A stretch of DNA of 64,000 nt from Aspidiotus rigidus (lineage: Eukaryota; Arthropoda; Insecta; Hemiptera; Diaspididae). Position numbers and translations under genes: made by a program. Positions 33,210 through 46,875 of this stretch are shown piece after piece (positions within the stretch are counted from its first letter, which is position 1; every line of letters starts with the position of its first letter). Location: contig JAVHKY010000059.1 of NCBI GenBank assembly GCA_035079385.1, forward strand, positions 1,600,001-1,664,000, read 5' to 3'. A model generated the notes under the pieces. It did not search any database. It worked only from the letters and a program-made list of their open reading frames with translations, and was not told the origin of the DNA.

Positions 33210-34790
33210 TTGACATGTTTCATGTCTTTGGTCTGTCCTGAATTTCGAAATCTGCGTGCGCGTGCGTGCGCACGTGCAGATGACCTAATGTACATTATAC
33301 TAGCCTAATATACTAGCTCTAAACTAAACTTATACTGGACAAAGAAGGAGGCGAACGAGCGGACCCATCGAGAAGGGCTATGAAACCCAGACCGGATATA
33401 CAGTATACTAGCTTATTCTGAATAGACTTATACTAGACGAAGAAGGGGGCGAACGAGCGGAGCGAGTGTTTTCTCTGAGCCCTACCCTAATTTTGAAATT
33501 TTCGACATGTTTCATGTCTTTGCTCTGGCCTGAATTTCGAAATTTGCGTGCGCGTGCGTGTGTGTGTGCAGATGACCTTGGGACTTGAGATTTTTTCTCT
33601 GAGCCCTACCCTAATTTCGAAATTTGCGTGCGTGCGTGCGTGCAATACTAGCTTAGTACTAGCTTAGTTTACACTAGCCCTAATGTACATTATACTAGCC
33701 AGTAGCTGAGCTATACTATTTGACATTGTATACTGGGCTTGCTTCATACTAGACTAGCTTTATATACTAGCTCTAAACTAGACTTATACTGGACAAAGAA
33801 GGAGGCGAACGAGCGGACCCATCGAGAAGGGCTATGAAACCCAGACCAATATACAGTGTACTAGCTTATTCTGAATAGACTTATACTAGACGAAGAAGGG
33901 GGCGAACGAGCGAATATTAGCTTAGTATACTAGGCCTCATTCCTAATATACAGTATACAAGTTGACTAATGAAATATAAAGACATGAAACATGATCTTCA
34001 TTTATTTGGCTACGCCAGAAAATTTTTACACTACCACTATTACACTGGGTACCGCCTTTATAATAAACTATGTAATCAGCTGTGACCCCTCTCCTTGTAT
34101 ACTACCATTGGGGCTTATACTAGGTCCAAACCTCCTTTAGAACAGCTTCATACTAGGCGCTTAGGAGGAAGCTAGGCTGCTTTTATACTACAGGCTTAGG
34201 ATACACATGCAGTATACCAGCCTAGTATACTAGGCTTCATTATACTAGCCCTAATATACATTATACTGGCCTAGTATACTAGCCAAGCTATACTATTGGA
34301 CATTTTATACTGGGGTGATACTAGGCCCAAACCTCCTTTATTCTAGCTTCATACTTGGTCCTTCTTTTATACTAAGAGGTCTGTAGTAGCAGTTTATACT
34401 AGATACCACTATTGTACTGGGTATAATAAACTACGTAATCAGCTGTGACCCCGAATTCCTATGCAGTAAACTACTATACTAGCATTAACTGTATCCCAAT
34501 TCCCCATTGAACTAGGCCCAACATTTTACAGGCCCAATATACAGTAAACTAGATCAACAAGGAGGTAGGTCTAAGCCTCCTTCATACTATGCTTAAACAA
34601 GTCTTATGCTAAACCGAGACAGGGCCCAACCCCACAAAAGCTGATAGCTCAAAAAATATTTCTCATACTAGATCCAAGAGACACCAAAATATTTCTCATA
34701 CAAGACCTATACGACGCCAAGAAAGGTAAGGGGGAAACGAATAATATCTCACGAACACTTGACGTAGTAGAAGCCTAGACTAAAATATTT
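33210..34790. repeat. TACTAG-rich array (family B)
   Basis: Dense TATACTAG phrases occur with repeated cassettes such as GACGAAGAAGGGGGCGAACG (near 33440 and 33890) and GGACAAAGAAGGAGGCGAAC (near 33340 and 33795). GTGCGTGCGCGTGCGTGC runs lie near 33255, 33545 and 33625. ACATGAAACATGATCTTC near 33983 recurs at 35340. Confidence 0.8.
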
Positions 34791-36620
34791 CAAGATTTAA
34801 TTAATTTGAATATTGAATAAATCAACCTGATAGCCAACCTTGACCTTGACACTTGGAAGAATTTCTGCTCTACCCTCCCACCCTAGTTCCGATGACTGAC
34901 CCCTACCCTAATACGTATTGTAGACCTGAAGTGGCTTAAGAAGGCTAGCCTTTCTTCAAGCTAATTCTTGGAATTGGGAAAGCTGGCCTCTCCTTGTATA
35001 CTACCTTTATTATACAAGACCTTCATACCAGACTTATGCTAAACCAAGGAAGCGCCCACGAAAGCCAATCGCCCAAAATATTTCATATCAGATTTCACGC
35101 AAGCTGAAGGGTGATAGCCCAAAATGTATCTTATCAGACTTTTGCCCCACGAAAATAGCTCAAAATATTTTCCCATAACAATTGCTTTATAGGCTTTCTC
35201 CGAAGCGTCACAAAAGGCGTGTAGTTCAATGAAAGTAGGGGCAAAAGTGAAGTAATATCTCACAAGCGCGCGCTTGACCTAGTAGAAGCCTAGATTAGAA
35301 TATTTCATGACGACTGCTAAAATATAAAAAAGGGGGCATGAAACATGATCTTCATTCATTTGGCTACGCCAGAAAATTTTTGTTTGTTAGTCAAGGCAAT
35401 CGGTACTGACTACAGAGCTCTTACAACTTCACTTTGCGTGGAAATCAGGAAACCTGTGGTATGGGTAACATTTCATTGATTAAAGACGAGAAGTAATTTC
35501 GCTTTAGATGAGCCATAGATCGATTATTTGGGTAGATCAAAGCTCCCTCCTCGAACTAAACTAGGTCAGAGCTCCCCTCCTCCTCGGAAGCACAGTTTGC
35601 TGTATGGCTGGCAGTAGAAGACGGACTATTTTTATGAATTCCCTCCCTCCCCCCCCCCCTTTCAAAAAGTTCGACCCCTGCTTTTTTTAAAAACGTAGCC
35701 TAACACACTCCTGATATTAAGTATTAAACTAAGGCCTGAGAGAAGAGGCTGAGCATAGTATGACGTCACAAGCGTATACCAGGCTGTTCAGGTAGCGGTG
35801 TGAGCTAATCAGCGTAACATACAGTATACTAAACTTATACTAGACTAAGAATGAGAGCAAACGAGCGGAGTGAGTGAGCCTAACATACTGTGTAGTATAC
35901 CACACTTGCACAAGGTCAAGAGTGAGTCCATGAGCTATAGTTGGACTAGGGTTACACTAAATGAAGAAATACTGGTGGAGTGGGACGTTACTATAACGTC
36001 ATCAAGACCAACGTATCAAAAGTCCATATAAGAAGTAGAATCAATTCAATATAACCGATATAATTGATATATTGCAAGTATATAAAAAGCTACGCTATGT
36101 GTCTCTGGAGGAAACATGTCAGCTTCTGCGCTGTGCCACGTCTTTTATATGCCCTATGCGTTTGAAATAACCTAATTTCTGTCCTTAAAGTAAGAAGGTA
36201 AGGGTACCTGACTTATGACGTCATCGGCGGGTCAAATGTTAGACTAGTTTTTGGCCTTTAAAGGGCTATGTACATTAGCGAGATATATCAATTTTCACCC
36301 ACAGTAGGTCAAGACCTAATAATATACTATATTTCAGGCTAACAAGCTGCCGGGAACACTTGGGTTTGCTCGTTTGCCTCTCCTCTACTCCACATGATCT
36401 TAACCTAATGTAAGCCCAGGATGCTGCAGCTAACGGTCTCTCGCTCCACTCGTTTGCTTCCCATTTCTCAACTTGGTTTAAGCCTAATATACTGTATGTT
36501 GGGCTGGCTAGCTCACGGACTCGCTCGTTTCGCTCATTTGTCCTTGTTCTTAGCCTCTCTCCCTTTCCCACCATAGAGACCGGTGAGGAGGAACTCATAG
36601 AATCTCAATTCAGAAAAAAC
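34791..36620. repeat. Family B continuation, more diverged
   Basis: GCAAACGAGCGGAGTGAGTG near 35850 and reversed CACTCGTTTGCTTCCC near 36455 show units in both orientations. GAAAATTTTTGTTTG near 35380 matches the 34020 cassette. No gene is recognised. Confidence 0.6.
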
Positions 36621-37030
36621 GTTCATTGAGTCGACGTCTTGGGGGCACCACTATCGAAGAAGAGGGACTTTAAATTAGGTAGTAGGTTTAGTAAAAACAT
36701 GAGACTTGTCAAAAATGTTAGCAAATGCCTAAAAAATACTTCGGGATTTACCGATGCAAACAGAATTACACTTCCCGGTGCTGAGACGGTATGCTTCACT
36801 CTTATCAGTATTAGAAATTGCATCCTTCTTTCTATACAGAACATAACTCTTATGTAATTATAGATATGAAAAGCATAAGGAACTTGAAATGGCAGAAATT
36901 ACTAGCCAAAGAGGCTGAGAACTTCCTCCAGTATAGAGGATAGGGTGCTTAGCAAGGGGAGAACGCGGAGTGAGATAATTTCATATAAATAGGCTCGAAT
37001 GGTTATAGTCGTCCTCATCCGCAAAGTAGG
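36621..37030. other. No gene seen
   Basis: Overlapping frames on the two strands at 36623-36857 are 72-73 codons each and lack recognisable motifs. Confidence 0.35.
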
Positions 37031-37470
37031 TTAGTAATTCCACCCTTTAGGAATAACAATTTTCCAGAAGGACAGCAGATGACAAATATGTTTCCCAAAT
37101 GGGTTCTCCGTTAAAACTTTTCGTGGAGCTACAAGTGTCGCAGGATGTGGGGCCCTGACCAATTGCAGGGACTTGAAAGGGATAGTTACGGTAACCGCTA
37201 TATTTTGTAGGGAGTTGGAGGTGACGATGAGATCAGCTTTATAAAGAGAGGAGACTAGCAAAGCGGATCCACCGCAAGCATGATTGTTGGGAGGATTGAA
37301 GTGGTCGTGCCTGAAGATATTATATTTAGAGGGCTTAGGTTTTAAAGGAGGGCGAAGGTGTGTTTCTTGTAGTGCGATAATGATTGGGTTATATTGGACT
37401 ATCAATTGTTGTTATTCAGCAGACGTTTGAAGTAGCCGTCTAGATTCCATTGAAGAAGACTAGTCACACC
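37031..37470 (-). pseudogene. LINE endonuclease (EEP) fragment
   Basis: The minus frame 37405-37031 carries IVQYNPIIIALQETHL, YNIFRHDHF and ACGGSALLVS, the start of the apurinic-type endonuclease/exonuclease/phosphatase domain of jockey- or I-like LINEs. The N-terminal strand (LLQWNLDGYFKRLLNN) is in another frame just upstream (to 37467), so a frameshift separates them. The catalytic Glu of L-Q-E-T is present; the C-terminal His/Asp part is absent. Confidence 0.65.
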
Positions 37471-38387
37471 TCAAGCGAAGTTAATTGGTGTTTATGGACA
37501 AGCTTCCAAAAGCAGTGTGAGCTGTAAAGTACCAATTCTCAAATTTTTTAAAGAAAAGATTCATTGCCTTTAGAGAACTTTGAACTACAAAATCGCCCAT
37601 TTTCTCCTTCGTGGGGTGACTTTCTGCATTCTGTTTTCAATTTTTCTGCTCTGGGAATCCAAAAGCTCGCAGCTCCGTCAGTTCCATTAACTGCATTACA
37701 ATAGAGTCGACAATAGTACTAATTTTGACTTTTGACACCTTTCCTCGTGAAGGGGGATTCTGACTGTATGTAGATCTTTTCGTAACACACCACGACCATG
37801 TCTCAAACAAGTCTGGCCTTGACCTCACTAGCGTAAAGTTTTCTGAACCTTCATAAAACCTATCAGCAAAAATTGGCTCTACAGCCATAATCTTACGTCT
37901 CGCAGGGAAAACGCGTTCTTATTCCCATATTTGTACACGTAGTCCATTGATGAAAATATTTTATTTAAATTATCCATCTTTCTGGAGAGATTCCAATCAT
38001 TAGCATCACGTCGTAAATTCGTAACATCTATCGCAAATAAATAAAGTTCCCGAAGCTGGGGAAAAATTTAAAAAAAAAGGTGGAACGTGCACATGTGTAA
38101 GAATAATATTCATATGACTAACGCGTATCAACGGTATACGTAGTCTACTCATTTTTACAATTTGCATACAAAATTATGAAGACACCGCTCATCAGTGGAC
38201 TAAAACTATAATTACAGGTACGGTACGCCAAAAAATATTCGTGATAAACGTTATCTAATCGTAATACAAATTACTTCCAGTCGATCGTAGTCATAGTAAT
38301 CTTCAAACGCTACGTGTTTGTATAGCGCCATAATTAATTATTCTAAGAGGTGTGGGTGCGCTGTCTGTTCTTCTCGTTTGCCGCGAG
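37471..38387. other. No convincing gene
   Basis: A minus frame at 37888-37637 (83 codons) might be LINE ORF1 debris because of its position, but it has no zinc knuckle. The rest is unique and AT-rich. Confidence 0.35.
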
Positions 38388-38425
38388 TATAAAAAGCGCC
38401 GATAATGTCGCCCAGATGAATGTAT
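38388..38425 (+). promoter_or_regulatory. Candidate TATA promoter
   Basis: TATAAAAAG at 38388-38396 sits in a GC-rich setting (CCGCGAG before, CGCCG after) that stands out locally. A start site would fall near 38420. The first ATGs downstream (38505 onward) open only short frames; ATGATGGAATGCGCGGAG followed by GTAGGC near 38573 could be a first coding exon with a weak donor. There is no supporting gene. Confidence 0.3.
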
Positions 38426-40849
38426 CATTATATAGTACAGCACAGAAAGTCCTTCCGAAGAAAACGAGATAGAAGATCAAGCCTACATTGTGTGCGCGTT
38501 CTCATGAATTGGAAAAACGTGAACAGAAGAATAAATATTTAAACAGAGCTTGTAAAGTCAAGATACGGTCGATGATGGAATGCGCGGAGGTAGGCTGTAC
38601 ACTTGCTTGAAAAACAGTTGGCATCAGAAGAAATAATTATTTCAGTATTCTAAGTACCGATAAATAACTGATGGGGTCAATATTGAAACGGAGCATCAAT
38701 TCACCTACAGTCACCATCATTCGGAGAATTCGAGATCTAATAGATGGCAGCTATATACTGTAGATCAACTCATAGTTTTTGTCTTAAAACTTGATCTGAA
38801 TACCGTAGATAGAATATTGACGCTACGGGAAGAATATTATTGAACGAGGGGCACCGGAACGTTGTATTTTTAGTATACTTGCCGACAGTATATTATTCAT
38901 CACCAGGGATGCCGTTTCTCTTTTCGTCGCTCGTATCAAAGTTCTCGCAAGATTTCCGTACACCGCGCCGTAATTGATCTATTTTCTTTTCTTCGGCGTC
39001 CTATTTAATAAGCTTTCTGACTTATCTATCTGAAAAATCGCATGATTAACATAAGCTGCAAGATATATAAGGTATTTACTGCTGATTATTATTCGTCGTA
39101 TACAGAGTACAATGGTGGCGTTCAACACTAAAAAATTCTCGAATAATTTAATAAAGTGACGAATGATTTACATCGAGAAAATATTCATGCACGAAATTCG
39201 TAAAAGAAGATAGAAATCTGAATTTTCAGAAGATACAGGAAAAATCCTCACGAGTATAATATAATATTTTAGGTGCCAAAAACGAATGTCACGTCAGAGG
39301 CCGGGACGCGTGGACGATAAGCATGCGCCCGTCGGCAAGGACATTTCATCTACAGACATCGAGCATTTGTTACTGTCATAAATTGGGTAAAATCGATAAA
39401 CGAAATAAAGTAGGCTTCCTATTACGGAAAAAAATTTGGACAAGAATCGATAAAGTTGAGATCTGGTAATGTAGGCTAGGCCTACATTCGTCGCGATGAG
39501 CACGAGATAATTTTTCACGCAGCGAAAATATCTATACGTACCTACAAAAGAGTTCATATAGAAAATAGAAGTAGATCTCTACGACTATTGCGTTACGTAC
39601 GATTGTAAATTAAGTTTATTGTATACACTATCATCTTTATTTCCCCGATAGGAAAACGTATTTCCATTAAAAGTCATCTAATGTGTATTCGTTATACTCC
39701 TTACCGTATTCGGATCAACGACCGTCAGAACCGGTATCAATTTGTCATAATAGTATAGAAGATATAATTATAATCGTGCTCTTAAATAATGTTCGATGAA
39801 CGACTCAAGTTAATTACGAATTAAAATTATACGCGGCGGTCTCGGATCACTGGGAGCCCTAGAAATCTATATTATTATTACGCCTGTCCGGTATATCATT
39901 CAAAATATGTGCTTGGCAGACTCTTTAAGATTAACAACACCCACAAGGCGATTACCGAAAATTTTTGGTTATGTTCAACGAGCTTACGAATATCCACATT
40001 TCAGACGTTATGAAAATTAGGACACTATTTTGGACGAAAAAAAATTTGACGAGACTATTGATGGTAGCCCGAAGAGTGAAGGGAGAATTGAAAACCGAAG
40101 TTGCTGTGTGCGATAGAAATTTTATTCATGGGTTAATCGAGGTTTCCAGGGAGAACTAATCAACGAGACTCTCCGGGGTATAACTCCGTCTCAAAACAAG
40201 TATACTGTATATAAAGTCTGTACCGTAAGATGGGTTGAATATATTCTTCCAGCTATTCGATGTCTCATCTCTCTCCTTCAATTTTCATAGCCGCAACCTG
40301 AAAATTTTTTCATATCCAGGTGGCGGAGAATTTTCTACCTACGTCATTACTGAAAAATTTTCAATTTCTTAAAACACGAGTTAGTCAAAATCTACGAGTA
40401 TGTGATGAGAAAATCTTACAGAAAACAGAGAAGTCGAAAAAAAAGCTTTGAAAATAATCTCATTGATCGATATCTTCAGATGATATCTAAGTATAATAGG
40501 TATATTATACGCAAACACATTCGTACCCCGACTACTCAACCGAGAAAAATGGCACCGGTTAAATTTCTGTATTTTTCGCAGAAAAAAAATGTTACAAATT
40601 GCAAAATTCAAAATCGTGCGCCAGGAATTTCTGCATTAGGACGACAGCAATTTAAACGTTGTATGACAGAAGAATGTTGATGTATTTCAAAAAATTTCCG
40701 AAGTACTTAAGCGTCAATTTTACATTTTTATTCAAAATGAAATTCTTGCACTACACTTAGGAATAATTTGCCAAAATGAAGTATTTTTTATAATTTGGTC
40801 GTAATTACGTGATAGTGCACTTCACAATCGAATATTCTTTGACTTAATT
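38426..40849. other. Long unique region, no convincing gene
   Basis: AT-rich with normal CpG content. The longest frame (40402-40680 plus, 92 codons, Lys/Arg-rich) lacks motifs and splice support. Confidence 0.4.
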
Positions 40850-41800
40850 AGAGACTTGAAAAAGTTCAAGTCCCGTGAGAGCTATACAGAGAAGGGAATT
40901 CAGAAAATCTCTACTCCGACTCAAAAGAAGAAGGAGGCCTGGCTAAGTTGGCCTATTAGAGGAACTCTAAACAAAACTCGTGGCTCACTTCATTCAGGGC
41001 TTTCAGAATTTCCTCATTGACTCCGGTTTTTGAAGCGACCAGGTTAATGTCTTTACCGGCACCTTACTCAATTCCACTATTGGAAATCCGTGGGTCGAGT
41101 TGTTCAGAAAGTGCAGCTTATACGCTTCGGCTTAAGCAAGTGAAGACTTAAACTTTTCAGTTTTCATCCCTGGCTGTCCTCCCTTCGCAATATAACGAAG
41201 TTTTACTGTACAGTTATAGCATATTAGGCTGTACTAGCTTATAAACTAGACCACTATTGGGAATCCACGAGGCCGAGTTGCTCCCCATACTAGACTATAC
41301 TAGGCCTAGTATGCAGTGCACTCGCAACTTGATCCAAAAGAGAGGCCTGTTGATGACGTCACAGGAGGTTTAAATTGGTTTATGTCTTTACTGTGCCTTC
41401 TTTATCCGTTATTGAAAATTCGCAAGTTTGGGACTGGGTTTCCTCTTTTTATTGTCTTTACCAGCATCGGCACTCCAGCCGTCTATTGGAAATCTACGAG
41501 TCCAAATCTGAATTGGTCTTTCCCGAAAGAATTTGCGAGCCAGAATAGTTAGCTTACTATACCAGACCAAGAATGAGTCCCCGCAAGTTAGTTAACTTGA
41601 AATATGTATGTAGACATCACGGATGTTGATGACGTCACAAAGAGGTAAGCTTGTTGTTGTCTTTACTGTACTTTTATCCGCTATCGAAAATTATTTTGTC
41701 TTAACTGGTAGATAGATCAAGCAACTATAAAAAGACACATGGCAAATGATCTTTATTTGCGACGCCAGAACTTCTTTTTTGACATTCGATTTTGATAATC
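40850..41800. repeat. Family B fragments
   Basis: Broken TACTAG phrases (ACTAGACTATACTAGGCC near 41290) occur with two similar sub-blocks on TATTGGAAATCC/TACGAGTCC near 41075 and 41490. A cassette ending CGACGCCAGAACTTC (near 41770) is related to the 34020 and 35380 copies. Confidence 0.55.
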
Positions 41801-42243
41801 GACTAGGATCGATTATTTGGTGAAAATTTTCCGAAGTCTTCCCCCAGATATTCAACTCGATGGCCGCAATTTTCCTGAATTCATATTCTCACGTAAATGA
41901 CTTGAAGTCAAAACTTCTCCAGCGCCCCTCCTCTTATATATCGCCTTTGGAAAAAGAGGTGGCAAAAGTGGTCCTCCGAAAACCGCACTTCCGGCACCGG
42001 TATCCACCATTTAGGGCATTGCGTCGGTAGTCCAGAGGGCTCGAATTGAGAATGGCTTGTCTCAATTTCTCCTTGAGTTTCGCGCGCTGTGCAATGTCCG
42101 TCAATGCGGCCACTACAGCAGTGTACCCTACTGACCGGTGGAGCACTCAGCACTCAACCTAGAATTCAGATAGTCACGCATATCTACTCCTACACCAAAG
42201 CTTTCAGTCACCACTAGGAGTTCACCAGAAGTGCTTCACAACT
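41801..42243. other. No assigned gene; possibly LINE-related
   Basis: A minus frame at 42146-41934 contains YRCRKCGFRRTTF, a possible single zinc-binding pair, beside the LINE fragment. The link is positional only. Confidence 0.3.
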
Positions 42244-43085
42244 CTAGCTTCTCAGGTTGGGTTTCTTCCTCATCCTCTTGTTCTTCTTTCGTATGTTTTT
42301 TTCTTCTTCCTCCATTGGCGTTCCTTCCTCAGCGCCCGTGTGCTGATGAAAGATGATGCAGCAGCAGCGACATCTGCTGCTCCCTTCCGCATTCATTTTC
42401 TTCTTCATTACCTTAGCAGAAAACATAGACATATGTTCCCATGCCTGCATTGTTCAGAGCATGGATGGAACCAGATTACTTGAGGTGAGTTCTTCATCTT
42501 CTCCAACCTCAAGGAGAGACTGTTTCAGCTCACCCCGCTCACGTCTCCACGCCTCACACTCGAAGATGATGTGTTGTGGTCCATTAGACCACTCCTGATC
42601 ACAGTGTGAACACGACTGCTGTTCAACTTTAGGTTCTTCTTGAAAAACCCATGCCCGCTCATCATTCGTGAAAGATGAAAGTTAAGCAGGACATGGACTC
42701 GGTCCATCCACTTGTGAAGATCACATATCAACACGCGGGTCCATTTGCCCTTTTCTGTCTGGGTGAGTCGCTCTTTTCGCTCGGCAAGCAAGGAACACCT
42801 GGCCTCCTGCTTGGCCCGAAAGGCTAGTCGGATGGTCCTTGTCTTCTTCTTTGTTCCCTTCTTCTGTTCTCTTCGGAGATGGCTCACTTTGGGGCCCCAT
42901 GAAGGAGGACTGACATTGCTACGCTTATAGCTTCTCTTGGTCCTCCCTAGTTCGACATTAGGAAACGAGTCACTACCCTGGAAGCTTTCTCCGCCACTTT
43001 CTCAAAATGGTGGCAGAAGCTGAGCTTGCTATCAAACAAGAGCCCCAGGTACTTCAGTGTCTTCCTATTTGCAGGCGAATCGTCT
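42244..43085 (-). pseudogene. R1/jockey-like LINE ORF2 C-terminal fragment
   Basis: Read on the minus strand from 43085: KTLKYLGLLFDSKLSF and FEKVAEKASRV (end of the reverse transcriptase), then a thumb-like region, GKWTRVLICDLHKWMDR, NFHLSRMMSGHG and FKKNLK. After a frameshift follow CSHCDQEWSNGPQHIIFEC and EAWRRERGEL (the C-x2-C-x11-H-x4-C zinc motif), then a Lys/Glu-rich tail ending at a stop at 42244. This order is that of the ORF2 3' end in R1/jockey-type LINEs. The catalytic YADD part and endonuclease are absent. The copy is frameshifted and 5' truncated. Confidence 0.75.
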
Positions 43086-45290
43086 TATATATAGCTCGAT
43101 TGTTGAAATCTTCCCAGGTCCTGCTTTCTTCGAATGAAATTTTTAAATATCTTACTTAATAAAGTGTTGAGAGCTTCCCTTCTCCACTTTCACTTTGAAA
43201 CTACAAAAATGTTGTTCTTTGACCCAGATGCGGGGAAGGCGACCCTACGTTGTTTACCAACTTCAAAGAACTTGAAAGCCGCCAAGGGATCTAGAGACTC
43301 GGTCGGAAATATTGTTAGTTGGGATTGTTTTACGTAGTGGTTGTATAGATGGATATTGTTTTACAAACTTGAAATTATTTTTTTAAAAACAAAAATTAAT
43401 GTACAGCGGGCTATTGCTTGGATTACGAGGTGGAAATGTTCGTCAAGAATGATTTTTTCTTCTTTTTTCGTAAATAAATTTCACGCAACAAGCTCGAAAC
43501 AATATTCTTTCTCTCGTCGTATCGACCTCCAAGACCACAATTAAATGCGCGTTAAGGGTTTATGGGACAAAAATGCCGAATAAAGAAACATTAATTTTTC
43601 TCTTATTTTTGCGTCAGCCTTCGTCGCACTTCTTATTTTTAACTGTTCACACACTATGAGCATAACGATATTAGATGACCTGACTACAAAAAAGCCCATT
43701 CATTCATTTTGAATGCATTTTATATTTCTTTTTTTATTATTATTATTGCCGCATAAAACACCATAGTAGTTTACCGTTAATGTTAAATGCGTGTCAATTA
43801 GAAGGAAAAAAAAAAGTAAATAAACGAGCGTTTGCAAAGCCCACAAAATTTGTCCATAAGTTTATGTATCAATAGAAATATAAAGAAAAAAATATTCCTT
43901 CGCAATTTATTATTATTTATTTCTTCTCCATCCGAAGTTACCGAATACCAGCATCATTTTTTTCTTATAATCAAAATACAGTATTGTAATAAATTAATGT
44001 TGTTTCATTCTCACGTCGGGCAATTTAATTCGACTTAATTTTATATGGTACTCTATTGTGGAAGGGCCACCAACTTGTAAGTTAATTATGTTTGAAATTA
44101 GAATATCGTACGAAGGCCTATAGGTTGAACGAAGACGCGGGGCTACATGACAGAGCCATTGAGGGCTGGTTGGGCACGGCGCACAAACTGCTGTGAGGTT
44201 AACGAAACACATAAGGAGTTTACGACTGATGAAACAACATTTACGTTCTAAAATGTTCTACATTATCGTAAAAAATATTTTCAGAATTCGTTTGCGCTTA
44301 TATGAGTAATGTGCATTATTTTAATCTCACGTATTTTTTCGAAGAGGAAAATTTGCTGTTGTCGCTATGGGGGAGTTGTTCATTAATTAGCCTGGTTTAG
44401 AGTATGAGTTTGCGGCGTCTATTATATGTTTGTGAGATATCACACTCGTGCTATGTGAATCATTACTTAGTACCTATATCAGCACTTCATATTGATTATA
44501 CATAAATATACGAATTGTATATCAATAAATCTATGTCAAGTCACGAAATGAATCGTCAACACTTTTACCTATATTAAAAGGAAGAACGGATAATGAAAAA
44601 ATCTAGTACCGAAAATAAAATTTTTTATGAAGGTTGCATTAATAAACGAGTGCTGATAGTATTTTAGGGAAAGAAATTACTAGATAAGGAATGAAGTATC
44701 GGTTTCAAACGGTGCGATGGTGAAATATCGGACGACGAAATTAACCTGATGGAAAACCCACGACGATGATACGATTATACGATTGGAAATTTATAGAACG
44801 CGCGCGTAAATTGATCAATGCAATTCTGCGAGTCAAAATTCGCCACATTCGTTGATTTTCGTGCCGCAAAAACTACCCAACTGTAAGCTCGTCCTATAAT
44901 TCATACTCGAGTGACCTCGATTTTATGATTGGTCGACGACTATAACCTTCTAAAATTGCGAGAATTCGACGGCTAATTTACACTCTTAGGAACTGATCGT
45001 CAGGTTAGTGATCGTAGTACGTAGGTTCAGAGCTTCAGTGAATGGGTCGTTTAGATAAACATAGGTTTTTTAGCCGCGTAAATTTTTATGAATGGAAGAA
45101 AACGCGCATGCGGTGACCTTTCAAAGAGTATACGCGCGCTTATTCATGTTAGCCTCATTTTTCTGGAGAGAGAAAAAAAAATTTAGATACCGTTGCAAAT
45201 AGCGGAGGAGCCGCAAGTTCCGTACCCCGTGGCAAATGAGGTACCTAAAATTAGAAGTTGGGCATGTTTGAATGAGCGAAACTCTTTTTG
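43086..45290. other. Unique region, no convincing gene
   Basis: AT-rich with a short (TTA)n run near 43735 and no supported frames. Confidence 0.4.
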
Positions 45291-46450
45291 AAAGTCAAAA
45301 TTGTTTCAAGTCTATATAGCTCGGAAGTCGAAATTTTTTCATGTGCCCCTCCTATCATATGCACTTCGGAAATCGCCACTTCAATATAGGAAACCTGATC
45401 TATGGGTTTCTTTTTTTAAAAAATTTGCCTCACGCCGGGCACCGTGTTATGTCCGGCCAAAAGGAAAAAACTCAAGGCTTCATTAACGGAGTTAAACAAG
45501 GGGTTTGCCGGGTAACTGTTTTATAGGGCACATTGGTGAAGTCACAGGCCCGGGCTTTGGAGCTAGATATAATAGAGGGGGAACTTGAAAAAATTGATTT
45601 ATAACGTCACAGGTCCGACCCTCAAGTTCTATCTGATAAAGGGGGGGCTTGGAAAAAAAACGAGAGGTGACAGGGAACCTGTTTTATGGGGCGTTTGGGA
45701 TCTGAAAAATGTATGAAGTCATTGGATTGTGACGTCACAATCCTGGCCTATGACGTCATCAAATTTTGACGTCGCAGGCTTGGACTTTCGAACTGCATAT
45801 GGTAGGAGAAGATTTCGACTTCCAAGCTGTATATGATAAGAGGTCGACTTCTAAACGACCTTGAGGTTGCCGGCCGGCTAAACGGCGGACGGGGGCAATT
45901 TTTTCCGAAATACCCCCTAATAAAACGGGTTCCTTGTTGAAAACTCATCTATGACGTCATCAGATTGTGACGTCACGAGGATACCTATGAAGTCTCAAAC
46001 CGTGACGTCACAGACCCTGTAACGTCATGATCTGCTGACGTCAAAATTGTGTAAGTTATACCTTGGCAAAAATGGTCCAATTCCCCCTCCGATCATATAG
46101 TTTGGAGGTGGAATTTGGAAAAATATCGACTTTTGACCCCGTGACGCCACGACCTGATAACGTCATGAGTCTGTGAAATTTTAACAGGGAACCTGCTATA
46201 TGTAGGTGATTATTTCGAAAAATTTGTCGTGCACCGTGTGATGTCCAACCAAAACAGAAATAGTCCAAATCCAACATTATAAGCAAAAATGGTTCAAGTC
46301 CTCCCTCCCATCACATATGGCTTGGATTGGACTTAGAAAAATTTCGACCTCCGAGCTACATATGATACGAGAGAGATTCGGAGAAATTTCGATCTCCGAG
46401 CTATATTTAATAGGAGAGGGACTTATAAAGAAATTTTGACTTTCGAGTCG
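45291..46450. repeat. Family A mosaic with TGACGTCA phrases
   Basis: Diverged satellite units, hairpin modules (CAGGGAACCTGTTTTATG near 45661, AAAACGGGTTCC near 45923, CAGGGAACCTGC near 46186) and many GTGACGTCA/TGACGTCAT phrases occur. Units face both ways. Confidence 0.7.
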
Positions 46451-46459
46451 TACTTGGCG

Positions 46460-46875
46460 ATGATACTTGTATCACTTTCAAAAATTACAACACTCTAGGC
46501 AAGAAATTATTCTCGCACATTAAGGATCCTACCCCTTTTGGAAAGAGATCCAACATGGTATACTCTATACCATGCTCGGAGTGCCCTCGGGTATATGTTG
46601 GAGAAACTCTTCAGCATTTATCGAAGAGAGTCTCCCAGCACAAAAGTGACGAGAAGAATCTTAATGATGAGACGACCTTAGTTAAACACGCCAAAAATAC
46701 TGGCCACCGATTTAATTTTAATTTAGATAATATTGCGATTTTAGCCACCGAAAATAACACTAAAAAAAGAAAGGTGATAGAAGTGATCGAAATAATAAAA
46801 TCAAACACAGTCAATTACAAACGAGATAGTGAAAATTTCAACTCTATGTACGCTTCTGTGATTCATGGACTGTAA
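46460..46875 (+). pseudogene. Penelope-like element C-terminal fragment with GIY-YIG endonuclease
   Basis: The frame is open from about 46460 without a start. It reads NTLGKKLFSHIKDP (the linker after the Penelope reverse transcriptase), then the GIY-YIG domain: VYSIPCSECPRVYVGET as the paired GIY/YIG strands, LSKRVSQHKSD with the catalytic-type Arg, VKHAKNTGHRFNF with the His motif, and KRKVIEVIEI with the Glu. It closes with Asn-rich NYKRDSENFNS and a TAA. The domain looks intact at the motif level, but the reverse transcriptase is missing, so this is a 5'-truncated copy. It is surrounded by family A satellites. Penelope GIY-YIG nucleases nick target DNA for reverse transcription. Confidence 0.8.
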
